From the NCBI GenBank assembly GCA_026388715.1, contig JAPLJF010000035.1, positions 158,429-222,428 on the forward strand: DNA of 64,000 nucleotides, in the 5' to 3' direction. The translations under genes and the position numbers were made by a program. Shown here piece by piece: positions 38,185 through 47,736 of the stretch (position 1 is the first letter of the stretch; the number at the start of each line of letters is the position of its first letter). This stretch comes from Deltaproteobacteria bacterium. GTDB lineage: Bacteria; Desulfobacterota; Desulfobulbia; Desulfobulbales; Desulfocapsaceae. The notes under the pieces are model-generated. The model did not search any database. It had not been told where the DNA came from and saw only the letters and a list, made by a program, of their open reading frames with translations.

Positions 38185-39111
38185 ATGGTGAATAAGGAAA
38201 AAACCAGAGCAGCTCAACTATCAATACTGTCAAATTTTGTACTGATTGTTATCAAGCTGGTTGTTGGCATAATGATGCAGTCAGTCAGTGTTCTTTCTGA
38301 AGCTGTCCATTCTGGTATTGACTTGATTGCAGCAATTATTGCCTGGTTTGCTGTCAGAGAATCAGGCAAACCGGCTGATGATGAACACAATTTCGGACAT
38401 GGTAAAATAGAAAATGTGGCTGGTACCATAGAAGCTGTACTTATTTTTGGCGCAGCAATCTACATCATTTGGGAGGCAGTCCAAAAACTCATCAGTGGCA
38501 GTGTAGAGATAGAGAATCTGGGAATTGGGGCCGTGGTCATGGGCATTTCGGCGATTGCAAATTATCTGGTTTCCAGACATTTACTGAATGTTGCCATAAA
38601 AACAGATTCTGTGGCCCTGGAAGCAGATGCAATGCATTTGCGAACGGATGTTTATACTTCAGTTGGTGTGTTTGCGGGTTTGGCAGCCATCAAATTAACC
38701 GGCGTAACCATTCTGGACCCATTGGTTGCAATAGCAGTCGCCTGTCTGATCATAAAAGCAGCCTATGACCTGACGAAGAGTGCTTTTTTTCATATTCTTG
38801 ATATCAAACTTCCAGATGATGAAGAAGCAATTATTCATGATGTGATGCAGGAATATTCCAGGCATTTTCTGGAATATCATAAACTCAGAACTCGCAAGTC
38901 AGGTCATATCCGGCATATTGACATGCACTTGGTTGTTCCAAAACAAATGACCGTCGAAATGGGACACAACCTCAGTCATCAAATCTCTGCTGATATAGAA
39001 AAACGACTCGACCATAGCCATATTCTTGTCCACATAGAACCATGCACAGATCTTTGTGATACCTGTAAAGTTGATTGTCCCTCGAAGACTAATTTTGAGG
39101 TAGTCAAGTAA
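38185..39111 (+). CDS. Cation diffusion facilitator (CDF) exporter
   Basis: A 308-residue six-helix exporter. Helix 2 has HSGID and helix 5 has HLRTD, i.e. HxxxD in both metal-site helices, the usual Zn-CDF pattern. A cytoplasmic C-terminal domain follows (HIRHIDMHLVVP, HSHILVHIEPC). The tail CTDLCDTCKVDCPSK is Cys-rich and may bind metal. Follows the Nramp-like gene on the same strand. Confidence 0.9.
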   Translation: MVNKEKTRAAQLSILSNFVLIVIKLVVGIMMQSVSVLSEAVHSGIDLIAAIIAWFAVRESGKPADDEHNFGHGKIENVAGTIEAVLIFGAAIYIIWEAVQKLISGSVEIENLGIGAVVMGISAIANYLVSRHLLNVAIKTDSVALEADAMHLRTDVYTSVGVFAGLAAIKLTGVTILDPLVAIAVACLIIKAAYDLTKSAFFHILDIKLPDDEEAIIHDVMQEYSRHFLEYHKLRTRKSGHIRHIDMHLVVPKQMTVEMGHNLSHQISADIEKRLDHSHILVHIEPCTDLCDTCKVDCPSKTNFEVVK

Positions 39112-39180
39112 AAATGGACCGCGGGTAAACACGCCAGTTGCGCTTACGAGTCGAATCCGCGCCCCATATACCAGATTGGA

Positions 39181-39372
39181 CTATAGCTCGATTTTTTTGG
39201 ACTCTATAATCTCTTCTGATTTCTCTTCCCGCTCAGTCATAGCTTTTTTGAAATCTCGTATGCCAGATCCCAGGGATTTTCCCAGTTCAGGAAGTTTACC
39301 TGGCCCAAAGACAATCAGAACGATCCCCAGTATCACCATAAGATGTAATGGTTGAAAAATACCTTCAAACAT
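39181..39372 (-). CDS. tatA: Twin-arginine translocase TatA/TatE
   Basis: A 63-residue protein with one N-terminal membrane helix (HLMVILGIVLIVFGPGKLPELGKSLG), the FGPGKLPELG hinge and an amphipathic helix with a charged tail. A subunit of the Tat pore for folded proteins. No tatB/tatC lies adjacent. Confidence 0.9.
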   Translation of the reverse strand: MFEGIFQPLHLMVILGIVLIVFGPGKLPELGKSLGSGIRDFKKAMTEREEKSEEIIESKKIEL

Positions 39373-39490
39373 GGCAATAGCCTCCTTTTACAGTTTAAAT
39401 AAAATAAGTGTATTTTTTTCGATAAAAGAAAAAATGACGCTCCGACTTACAATCACAAAATTTATTTAACCATCAGAAAGACGATAGTCA

Positions 39491-40774
39491 ATGGAAAAAA
39501 TAGCAATAGATAAAGAGATAGAATTGAAGAGGTATAAAAATATAGCTCTTTCATGTTTGGCAATTGCAACTATCGGTTTTATCAGCACAGCTTTTTTCCC
39601 AAAAGGATTTTGGGTTGATCTTACAAAAGCGGTATTTGAGGCTGCTATGGTTGGCGCTCTTGCTGACTGGTTTGCAGTCGTTGCTCTTTTTAGAAAAGTC
39701 CCTATCCCGCTATTATCATCACACACGGCAATCATTCCAAAAAACAAAGACAATATTGCCGACAACTTGTCCATATTCGTTCGTGACAAATTTTTTGATG
39801 TTCAATCAATCGCTGGGCTAATTAGAAACCACGACCTCGCACAAAAAATATCTGATTGGTTAGTCGAGAGTAGTAATACTGAACGCCTTGGACATCATCT
39901 GGTGAAATTAGCGGCTGGCATACTTGATTTCATCGAAGATGCGCCCGTTCGTAATTTCATTACGCAAGCTGTTCACGCTGCACTTGAAAAAGTGGACTTA
40001 TCCAAGTCGGCTGGCGTAATTCTTGAAAGTTTGACAAAGGATGGACACCATCAAGCGTTGATGAACGAAGTGATTGATCAATTTGCAAAGATTTTATGCA
40101 ATAAAGACACGCAAACTCTCATTGCGAATGGAATTGTTCGGTGGCTTAAGGTTGAGCATCCCTTGACGGAAAAGGTGCTCCCCTCTGAGTGGATCGGAAG
40201 AAACGGTGCAAAAATGGCAGTGAGTGCCATCAGTAGAGTTCTTAACGATATAAACAGCAACTCAAATCATTCTCTACGAAAGGATTTCGATATCTTTACG
40301 GAAAATTTTATTCATAGATTAAAACAAGACCCTGAGTTTATTGCCAAGGGCGAAGAAATTAAAAGTTATTTGCAAGATGATCCAACACTTAATGCATATT
40401 TAAAAGAACTATGGGGATCGCTTCGCGATTGGTTAAAAACTGATTTCAATAGCAGTAATTCAATTTCACATCAAAAGATAGTTTCAACAGGCCAGTGGGT
40501 GGGAAAAATTCTCGCAAGCGACCCTGATTTGCGCAAGTCACTGAATGATCATATTGAAGAGTCTGCAAAAAACATGGCTCCCGATTTTGCTCAGTTTTTA
40601 ACAAAGCATATCAGTGACACTGTCAAAAACTGGGATAGTAAAGAAATGTCTCAACAGATTGAACTGAATATTGGAAAGGATTTGCAGTTTATCCGAATAA
40701 ACGGAACCATTGTTGGCGGATTAATCGGGCTATTATTATATATAGTTTCGCACATCCCTGATTTCTTAAAGTAA
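39491..40774 (+). CDS. DUF445 (YjiN-like) membrane protein
   Basis: A 427-residue protein of the DUF445 family. It has an N-terminal helix pair (ALSCLAIATIGFISTAFF; GALADWFAVVALFRK motif, the family mark), a long helical cytoplasmic/periplasmic region, and a final membrane helix (GGLIGLLLYIVSHI). The function is unknown. Single gene, A+T-rich like its neighbours. Confidence 0.85.
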   Translation: MEKIAIDKEIELKRYKNIALSCLAIATIGFISTAFFPKGFWVDLTKAVFEAAMVGALADWFAVVALFRKVPIPLLSSHTAIIPKNKDNIADNLSIFVRDKFFDVQSIAGLIRNHDLAQKISDWLVESSNTERLGHHLVKLAAGILDFIEDAPVRNFITQAVHAALEKVDLSKSAGVILESLTKDGHHQALMNEVIDQFAKILCNKDTQTLIANGIVRWLKVEHPLTEKVLPSEWIGRNGAKMAVSAISRVLNDINSNSNHSLRKDFDIFTENFIHRLKQDPEFIAKGEEIKSYLQDDPTLNAYLKELWGSLRDWLKTDFNSSNSISHQKIVSTGQWVGKILASDPDLRKSLNDHIEESAKNMAPDFAQFLTKHISDTVKNWDSKEMSQQIELNIGKDLQFIRINGTIVGGLIGLLLYIVSHIPDFLK

Positions 40775-40987
40775 AAGACTCATTGTCAATAAAAAATAGT
40801 AACTTTGTATCAAAGTCAGTACTCTTCCCATAAACTTTTCTCATATAATCTTATGATACACCTTAGGCGCATATGGAGCGTTCAATGTTCTAAAAGTTTG
40901 ACTTAGATTTATTGTAAATAGCTGCGGCCTGAGGTACGTTGAAAAAATTGGATACCAACGTGTCGTTTTTTAACTGGTTTACTCTAT

Positions 40988-41770
40988 ATGACTCGATTTC
41001 TGAAAAGCCGCATTTTCTACCTTCTTTTTATCCTTGCCGGGGTTGCCATCATTACCCTCCTCTACGTACTCCAGCAGGACAACCTTTTTGGCAAGATCCT
41101 TTTCTATTTACAAAATTCACGGCAGCACGGGGAACAACTCAGGGAAACCATCCTGGCGAAAGGTGTTCTTGCGCCTCTCATCTTCATTGGTCTACAGATC
41201 CTACAGGTAGTTATTGCTCCTATTCCTGGTGAGGCAACTGGTGTCTTTGGCGGCTATCTCTTTGGCACCTTGCCATCTTTTGCCTATTCTTCCATCGGTC
41301 TCACCATCGGTTCTTGTCTGGCCTTTGTGATCGCTCGACTGCTGAGTGATCTGATCCGCCGTCGCCTGGAACAATCCACCATCTATCAACGATTCAACCA
41401 TCTGGTCAGCAAGGGAGATTTTGTTATCCCTTTTGTGCTTTTTCTCCTGCCCGGCTTTCCCAAAGACTCCCTGGCCTATCTTCTGGGCATGAGCCATATG
41501 CCGTTGCCAGTATTTTTATTCATCACCGGCGTGGGCCGGATGCCAGGGACCCTGCTTCTTTCCTTTCAGGGGGCCGAAATATATCAAGGCAACTATCTGA
41601 AAATTGTGGTTCTGCTGGCATTTTCAGCCATAATCGCCATCCCATATGCCTTTTATCACAAACGGCTTCTTGCTTGGCTTACCAAGTATAGCAGACGGAA
41701 ATTTGTCAATAATGATTCTAACAACCCTAATTCTCACAATAAGGATATTGACTCAGGTCTAAACCACTAA
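40988..41770 (+). CDS. VTT-domain (DedA/TVP38-like) membrane protein
   Basis: A 260-residue multi-helix protein of the VTT/SNARE-associated family: APIPGEATGVFGGYLFGT, then LTIGSCLAFVIARLL and FLLPGFPKDSLAYLLG. Members act as lipid or undecaprenyl-phosphate carriers. It is 15 bases upstream of uppP, which supports a role in undecaprenyl phosphate recycling, though this is inference. Confidence 0.85.
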   Translation: MTRFLKSRIFYLLFILAGVAIITLLYVLQQDNLFGKILFYLQNSRQHGEQLRETILAKGVLAPLIFIGLQILQVVIAPIPGEATGVFGGYLFGTLPSFAYSSIGLTIGSCLAFVIARLLSDLIRRRLEQSTIYQRFNHLVSKGDFVIPFVLFLLPGFPKDSLAYLLGMSHMPLPVFLFITGVGRMPGTLLLSFQGAEIYQGNYLKIVVLLAFSAIIAIPYAFYHKRLLAWLTKYSRRKFVNNDSNNPNSHNKDIDSGLNH

Positions 41771-41785
41771 GTCACCAATATCTAT

Positions 41786-42646
41786 ATGACATTATTAAAC
41801 ATACTTGTTCTTGCCATCGTTCAAGGAGCAGCAGAGCTTTTACCGGTCTCCAGTTCCGCTCATGTCATCGTATGCGCAAAACTGATGGGGCTTGACCCAA
41901 CGCGACCGGAGATGACGCTTCTTTTGGTAATGCTTCATACCGGCACGATGTTCGCGGTAATTTGTTATTTCTGGAATTCCTGGAAAATAAGTTTCTTTAG
42001 CTCAAGAAAGGTATTTTGGGAGTCGGTAAAGCGTATTGCAATAGCTACCATTTTAACTGGTATAGTTGGTATTGCTCTAAAAACCTTGGTCGAAAGATTC
42101 ATGTTCAGGAATGTGCCACATGCTGAGATTGAGCTTCTCTTTGGCAACTTATTGCTGATCTCCTTAGCCCTTGCCGCCGTTGGTCTTCTCATCATTTATG
42201 CCGGGAGAAAAGTGGGCGGTGATCATCAGGAGACCTCGTTGGGCGTAAGAGAATCTTGCTGGATAGGAATTGTGCAGGGGTTTTGTTTGCCTTTTCGAGG
42301 TTTCTCTCGTTCCGGGGCAACCATATCCGTCGGGCTGCTGTTGGGGGTTGCCAGAACAAGGGCGGAGGAATTCAGCTTTGCTCTGGCCGTTGTTCTCACT
42401 CCACCAATTATCGTCAGAGAAGTTTTGCGGCTACTGAAGGTACAATCGACGCAAACTTTACAGGGAGCCGACATAGTAGGTCTCTTGTCGCCGAGCTTGT
42501 TCGGCATGGTACTCAGTTTCGTTTCAGGACTCTTAGCCCTTCGCTGGCTTTCTAACTGGCTGGAGCGTGGACGTTGGCATCTGTTCGGTATTTATTGCCT
42601 TTGCGCTTCGCTTGTCGTTTATCTGTTGTACCGGGGTGGCTATTAG
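41786..42646 (+). CDS. uppP: Undecaprenyl-diphosphatase
   Basis: Membrane phosphatase that regenerates undecaprenyl phosphate for cell-wall synthesis. The 286-residue protein has the catalytic motifs QGAAELLPVSSSAH (Glu, Ser and His of the active site) and GFSRSGATISVGLLLG, with about eight helices. It also gives bacitracin resistance in other species. Co-transcribed with the VTT gene. The ATG lies 15 bases after that stop. Confidence 0.93.
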   Translation: MTLLNILVLAIVQGAAELLPVSSSAHVIVCAKLMGLDPTRPEMTLLLVMLHTGTMFAVICYFWNSWKISFFSSRKVFWESVKRIAIATILTGIVGIALKTLVERFMFRNVPHAEIELLFGNLLLISLALAAVGLLIIYAGRKVGGDHQETSLGVRESCWIGIVQGFCLPFRGFSRSGATISVGLLLGVARTRAEEFSFALAVVLTPPIIVREVLRLLKVQSTQTLQGADIVGLLSPSLFGMVLSFVSGLLALRWLSNWLERGRWHLFGIYCLCASLVVYLLYRGGY

Positions 42647-42809
42647 CCATTACCTGACTCGTTAAATGCTTTATCAACGTTTACCTTGCCATTATCACCT
42701 CCACAAGATTAATGCCGCCTGATTATCTTTTAATTCCATCATTTAATGCCCCGTTACCCTAGCTTTATAACATCTCTTCTTCATAAATTTCTATTGATGA
42801 AATGGTCAT

Positions 42810-43109
42810 TTATTTTACACCAGCATTAACCGACTCTTTCAAATCCTTACCCACTTTAAAAAATGGCAACTTCTTAGCCTTCACCACGGTCTCCACTCCT
42901 GTTTTGGGATTTCTGCCAGTGTAAGAATCGTAATGCCGGATTGTAATGCTACCAAATCCTCTAATCTCGATATTATCACCGTTGGACAATGCTTCAGTCA
43001 TAGAATCAAGAATCGTACTGATGATACCAGCTGTTTCGCTGATTGAGAGATTCAGCTCTTTGGATAATGCTTCTGTCAATTCTGATTTTTTCACGTCTCT
43101 ACGCACCAT
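42810..43109 (-). CDS. HU/IHF-family DNA-binding protein (beta-like)
   Basis: A 99-residue DNA-bending protein of the HU/IHF family, with the arm region IEIRGFGSITIRHYDSYTGRNPKTG and the C-terminal KKLPFFKVGKDLKESVN. It starts on the base after the stop of the upstream HU/IHF gene, so the two are translated together and probably form a heterodimer. Confidence 0.9.
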   Translation of the reverse strand: MVRRDVKKSELTEALSKELNLSISETAGIISTILDSMTEALSNGDNIEIRGFGSITIRHYDSYTGRNPKTGVETVVKAKKLPFFKVGKDLKESVNAGVK

Positions 43110-43394
43110 CTAATTATTTATTTTGTCACGCAGGATTCCAGCGGGTTTAAAGGTGATCACCCTTCGTGCATCAAGAGTCAGTTCTTCTCCGGTTTGAGGA
43201 TTACGGCCTCTTCTTGAGTTTTTGTCTTTTACATTAAACTTTCCAAAACCACTCAGGAGGAGATCGGAGCCATTGATCAGGGCATTTTTTGAGATCCGCA
43301 GAAAAGCCTCTATTGACTCTGCTGCTTGGGTCTTACTGAGAGTGGGATGGGTTTTATAGATTTGTTGAACTAATTCTGCCTTTGTAAGTGCCAT
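43110..43394 (-). CDS. HU/IHF-family DNA-binding protein (alpha-like)
   Basis: A 94-residue HU/IHF protein: MALTKAELVQQIYKTHPTLSKTQAAESIEAFL start pattern and the DNA arm LLSGFGKFNVKDKNSRRGRNPQTG. A tandem with the gene directly downstream. Calling the pair IHF alpha/beta is inference; HU dimer partners are also possible. Confidence 0.9.
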   Translation of the reverse strand: MALTKAELVQQIYKTHPTLSKTQAAESIEAFLRISKNALINGSDLLLSGFGKFNVKDKNSRRGRNPQTGEELTLDARRVITFKPAGILRDKINN

Positions 43395-43669
43395 GTCGTT
43401 CTCCGCTAATAATAAAAAACAAGCTTATTGAATTGTTAACAAAATATCCTTCCATCAGGATGCAAGAAAAGCTACCTCCATTTAATCCTGTATAATCTAT
43501 CGTGGGGGATGTTTCTTATTTTAACTATAGGACATATTGTAAATATTTGATAATAATTAAAAATAGCTTTAATCTTGTATCACGTTTCTAAAAGAGAATG
43601 AAGAAGAAATTATAACGGCTGGTTTTTCTTCTAATGCAGGCTCACCTATACTCAAAAAATGGAGGACAG

Positions 43670-43963
43670 ATGAAGAAGAAAACAACGTTAAAAAAACGAA
43701 CTGGATGGATAATTTTTGCAGCAACGATGATATTCTGCTTGGCAGTGGGAACAGTATTTTCTCAGGCAGCAGACAGGGTTGTGGTGATTCCTATGGAGAG
43801 TCACGGGGCTCCAGTAGCCAAAACTGGTCAGACGACGTTATCAATGCCTGGTGACGATGGGGCTTTACAAAAAGGTGTTAGCGTGTCGGGTCGATTTAAA
43901 GACAATGGCGATGGAACGGTGACAGACCATCTCACGGGGTTGATCTGGCTTAAAGTGCAGTAA
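43670..43963 (+). pseudogene. DUF1566 protein, C-terminally truncated
   Basis: A 97-residue product with signal peptide (WIIFAATMIFCLAVGTVFSQAA), then a linker and the start of a DUF1566 unit (FKDNGDGTVTDHLTGLIWLK). In full-length members the domain continues for about 100 residues; here it stops after KVQ. The MacB-like gene starts 13 bases later. The ATG at 43670 has ggagga upstream. Confidence 0.7.
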
Positions 43964-43976
43964 ACGTGGTGCTACA

Positions 43977-45356
43977 ATGGCAAGAATTCACTTATCTTAT
44001 GGCATTTTAAAAACGTCGCTAGGTGTGTTTCGGCGTCACATAATGAGGTCGTTCTTGACCTGTTTGGGAATCGTTATAGGTGTCGCCGCCGTTATTGTAA
44101 TGATGGAAATTGGACAAGGATCATCATACATGATTCAACAAACCATTGCGACGCTGGGTGCCAATGTCGTGCAAATCGACCCTAGCGATGCCGTTAAGGC
44201 GGGTGTAAGCACGGGGAGCGGCGGCCAAGTCACCCTTACCATAGCTGACTGTGAGGCGATCCGGCGGGAATGCAGTGCGGTCCGCTGGGCGGCTCCCAGT
44301 GTAGACTGTCGGCAACAATTGATCTACGAACACAGCAACTGGTCACCTATGAACATACTGGGCTCAACCCAGGATTTCCTGGAGATTCGTAACTGGACAA
44401 ATCTGACTGACGGGGAGCCGTTTACAGACATGGACGTTCGCAGTGAGGCTAAGGTATGCCTGATAGGCCAGACTATTGTCCGAGAGTTGTTCGGGGCCGA
44501 GTCGCCGGTTGGCAGGCAGATCCGTATTGGTAATATCAGAATGACAGTGATTGGCGTCCTCAGTACCAAAGGGATGAGCATGATGGGTAGAGATCAGGAC
44601 GATTATGTCATAGCCCCATGGACGACGGTCAAACACCGATTATCCGGCATCAGGCAGGCAACGACACCCGATGCAACACCATCGTCCGTCGATCAGATAA
44701 ATACCCTGAGCCAGCTCTACCCAAGCCAGCATGTACAGTTTTATCCACAGCAATCTGCCGTACAGGCAGAGGACCATCCTCAGATAATACGGTTTGAAGA
44801 CCTTGACGATATATGGGTATCCGCAACTTCTCAGCAAGAAGTTCCGCTGGCCATCAGCCAGATCACAAGCCTGCTGCGCGATCGGCACCGACTTCGAGCC
44901 AATGATCCCGACGACTTCAGGATCCGGGACCTTACTGAAATTTCCAAAACCTTGGGTTCGACCCAAAAGGTGATGACCCATCTGCTGTTGTGTGTTGCAT
45001 TGATCTCACTGGTAGTTGGCGGGGTCGGCATTATGAATATCATGCTGGCTTCGGTTACTGAGCGGACAAGGGAAATAGGGCTACGGATGGCGGTAGGTGC
45101 ACGGGCGAAAGACATTCTTCAACAATTCCTGACTGAAGCGGTGATCCTCTGCCTGTTAGGCGGCATCGTCGGAATCTTACTGGGCAGAGGTGTTTCGCTG
45201 GCAGTGATGACGTTTTTGCACTGGCGCACCATACCATCTCTGTCAACGATTGTCACAGCCTTTGCCGTCTCTGCGAGTGTTGGGATTATCTTCGGTTATT
45301 ACCCGGCATGGAGAGCATCACAACTGGACCCGATTGAGGCCTTGCGCTACGAATAG
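43977..45356 (+). CDS. MacB-like ABC transporter permease (orphan)
   Basis: A 459-residue FtsX/MacB-type permease: N-terminal helix (SFLTCLGIVIGVAAVIVMM), a periplasmic MacB domain with VRELFGAESPVGRQIRI, and three C-terminal helices (LISLVVGGVGIMNIMLASV; VILCLLGGIVGILLG) ending DPIEALRYE. The ATPase and the membrane-fusion partner are not next to it, so it must work with distant subunits or be a remnant of an island. It is preceded by a truncated DUF1566 gene and followed by transposase debris. Confidence 0.85.
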   Translation: MARIHLSYGILKTSLGVFRRHIMRSFLTCLGIVIGVAAVIVMMEIGQGSSYMIQQTIATLGANVVQIDPSDAVKAGVSTGSGGQVTLTIADCEAIRRECSAVRWAAPSVDCRQQLIYEHSNWSPMNILGSTQDFLEIRNWTNLTDGEPFTDMDVRSEAKVCLIGQTIVRELFGAESPVGRQIRIGNIRMTVIGVLSTKGMSMMGRDQDDYVIAPWTTVKHRLSGIRQATTPDATPSSVDQINTLSQLYPSQHVQFYPQQSAVQAEDHPQIIRFEDLDDIWVSATSQQEVPLAISQITSLLRDRHRLRANDPDDFRIRDLTEISKTLGSTQKVMTHLLLCVALISLVVGGVGIMNIMLASVTERTREIGLRMAVGARAKDILQQFLTEAVILCLLGGIVGILLGRGVSLAVMTFLHWRTIPSLSTIVTAFAVSASVGIIFGYYPAWRASQLDPIEALRYE

Positions 45357-45453
45357 CACAACAAAACCGAGACTCCATTAACCTTGGGCTTTATCCAGCG
45401 CCAGAATATTTCAACAGGATTGTATCCTGGTGAATAGGGTGGAAAATAAAACA
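45357..45453 (-). pseudogene. IS630-like transposase fragment
   Basis: The minus strand translates to FYFPPYSPGYNPVEIFWRW then IKPKVNG, the last catalytic block of IS630/Tc1-type DDE transposases (PPYSPxxNPVE). Only this piece remains. The rest of the spacer to 45707 has no clear gene; the 64-codon frame at 45411-45605 is in another frame of the same debris. Confidence 0.75.
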
Positions 45454-45707
45454 AATGCTATATTTTTAGTCAGTAATGTCATATTATACTCCTCTGGAGA
45501 TAACGGAATATTAATCACGAGCCTTCCAACCGATTCTGCAGACTCACGATTCCACCCCGGCAAGTTATGGCTTCCGTCGCAATAGCGAGTTTGAGCCCGC
45601 AGCATGTTTACATCGATACCAAATTTTAGTTATCAGTAGTGATAAAAATGCCTTATCAATTGAATAAACCACTACATCTGCCTCCATTTGTTCCAATACA
45701 TCCATTC

Positions 45708-47066
45708 TCAGCTGGCCATCAAAGGGAAAGTCACCATGACACGCAGGCCAGACGTCGATTGGTCGTTGGCATAGCCAAGACTGACTTTCGCACCAATTCT
45801 GGTGGAAATGGTTTGGACAATAGACAGGCCAAGGCCAGAACCAATTTCATCACTACCTAAGACACGGTAGAACGGATCAAATACCCGCTCCTGTTCTGCC
45901 TCTGGAATGCCGGGGCCGTTATCTTCGACCACCAGCGTTGTCCCCTCCTTAGTTACTAAAACCGACAAATCGACACGCCCGCCTACCGGGGTATAGCGGA
46001 CGGCGTTGCCCACAAGATTTTTGACCAGAGTTATCATGTCAATCTCGTTGGCAGGAACGTGAGCATCTGTGTTACTCACGACACCAATATCAATGCTCTT
46101 CGCCTCTGCCAATGGCATCAAATCCTCCAGCACGTGCCGATAGACCTGCTGTATAGACACGGTGGTATTGGACGTGATTTCTGAGGTTTGTGCTCGTGCT
46201 AGTACCAACATTTGATCCAGCAATGTTCTGCCACGCTCGATGCCTTGACGCAGTGTATTTAGTCGCTCGTGCGCGTTGGCAGACATCTCGGCATCAACAA
46301 GTCGTTCGGCTTGTAATGACAGCGCCGTCAGCGGAGAACGTAGTTCATGCGCTGCATCGGCAACGAAGCGCCGCTGTACAGCCATTGACTGTTCTACACG
46401 CCTTAACAGTCGATTGATTGCGCCCACGAATGGTCGAATTTCAGCCGGAAATGGTTCAGGGACAATCGGATGAAGTTCTTGCTCGCTACGTTGATCAATT
46501 TCGATGGAGAGGGCGGCAATCGGCATAAAGATTTTACGGATGAGATAGGCCACGATAAGTAGCAGAAGCGGAACCAGTACCACGAACGGCATTAGGGTGT
46601 GCAAGGAACTGTCTCGTGCGATTTCGTCACGGACGGCCGTTTCTTGAGCCACGGCTAAGCGTTCTCCACTGCCGAGAGTTCTGACCAAGACACGATAAAT
46701 TTCATTATTGGCATGGACAGTTTGCAGGCCATCACGGAGGTCTTGAGGCAGTGACAACGTTAGATTGGTATCGTTATTTGAATTGCTTGGCGGGGGTGTA
46801 GAGAGTAGTTGTACAAAAACACGTGATTCTGGATCGCTGTCTGCTCCTGTGCCTGAATTGCTTGCTTGAGGCACAGTCAAACCGTGCCGGTTGAACAACA
46901 TAGCCACCTGGCGAAGCATATCATCCTGCAACTCATGTGCCTCATTGAAAGCTGAGAAGAAAGCAAAAATGCCGGCAATCAAGGCAACACTCAGAATCGC
47001 CAACGACAGCCAGAGAGACAGTCTGATCTGAAGCGAGTCTTTCACCCGTTTTTTGATACCATCCAT
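45708..47066 (-). CDS. Sensor histidine kinase
   Basis: A 452-residue membrane histidine kinase with an N-terminal helix (LSLAILSVALIAGIFAF), a periplasmic loop, a second helix (FVVLVPLLLLIVAYLI), HAMP, then the phospho-acceptor DAAHELRSPLTALS (His near residue 245), N box NLVGNAVRYTP and GSGLGLSIV. QseC/PmrB-type layout. The start overlaps the response regulator gene by 25 bases. Its signal is not known; a metal is suggested by the PepSY and COG4705 genes next to it. Confidence 0.92.
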   Translation of the reverse strand: MDGIKKRVKDSLQIRLSLWLSLAILSVALIAGIFAFFSAFNEAHELQDDMLRQVAMLFNRHGLTVPQASNSGTGADSDPESRVFVQLLSTPPPSNSNNDTNLTLSLPQDLRDGLQTVHANNEIYRVLVRTLGSGERLAVAQETAVRDEIARDSSLHTLMPFVVLVPLLLLIVAYLIRKIFMPIAALSIEIDQRSEQELHPIVPEPFPAEIRPFVGAINRLLRRVEQSMAVQRRFVADAAHELRSPLTALSLQAERLVDAEMSANAHERLNTLRQGIERGRTLLDQMLVLARAQTSEITSNTTVSIQQVYRHVLEDLMPLAEAKSIDIGVVSNTDAHVPANEIDMITLVKNLVGNAVRYTPVGGRVDLSVLVTKEGTTLVVEDNGPGIPEAEQERVFDPFYRVLGSDEIGSGLGLSIVQTISTRIGAKVSLGYANDQSTSGLRVMVTFPLMAS

Positions 47067-47707
47067 CCTACCCCCCTGACATTTTTAATAATCTCGCTTC
47101 CTAGTTTTCTGCGCAGTGCGTGAATCAGGAAATCAACTGCATTACTTTCTACTTCATCGCCCCATCCATAAATTCGATCCTCCAGATCGCTACGGGAAAG
47201 AATCGCGCCGGGACGAACAAGCAAGGCTTGCAATAGAGAGAATTCCCTGCTGGAAAGCTGTATGGGCTCATCAGCATTGACCATTGCTTCTCGCGTTGCT
47301 GGATCAAGCGACACAATGCCATTGGTAAAATTGGGAGACGCAATCCCACCCTTACGACGCAATACGGCGCGCATACGGGCAAGCAACTCTGTCATCTCAA
47401 AAGGCTTGAGAACATAGTCGTCAGCTCCGTCATCCAACCCGCGAATTCGTTCATTCAGCCCATCACGTGCGGTGATAATTAGCAAAGGCACAGGGTTATC
47501 TTTTGCACGGATCACATTCAACACTTCCAGCCCATCCATGCCCGGCAAACCGAGGTCTAGCAGAATGATGTCGTAGTTCTGGCAAGCGAGCGTGTTGAGT
47601 GCGATTTGCCCATTCTTTACCCAATCAGTCGCATATAATGCATCCCTAAGTGCTTCTTGGATAGCCTTTCCGATCATGGGATCGTCTTCAACCAACAAAA
47701 CGCGCAT
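47042..47707 (-). CDS. OmpR-type response regulator
   Basis: A 221-residue regulator: receiver with acceptor Asp51 (YDIILLDLGLPGMDG) and Lys at the KPF motif, followed by a winged helix (LSSREFSLLQALLVRPGAILSR...SNAVDFLIHALRRKLG). Acts with the overlapping kinase gene. Target promoters may include the one ahead of the PepSY gene. Confidence 0.95.
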   Translation of the reverse strand: MRVLLVEDDPMIGKAIQEALRDALYATDWVKNGQIALNTLACQNYDIILLDLGLPGMDGLEVLNVIRAKDNPVPLLIITARDGLNERIRGLDDGADDYVLKPFEMTELLARMRAVLRRKGGIASPNFTNGIVSLDPATREAMVNADEPIQLSSREFSLLQALLVRPGAILSRSDLEDRIYGWGDEVESNAVDFLIHALRRKLGSEIIKNVRGVGWMVSKNG

Positions 47708-47736
47708 TTATCCTCCTTCAGCCAACCTGCCGCGCT

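Noticed and set aside
39118..39170. tRNA 3'-end-like sequence (gagtcgaatccgcgcccc)
   Set aside because: No proper T-arm or other arms; probably chance, although an attachment site remnant cannot be excluded.
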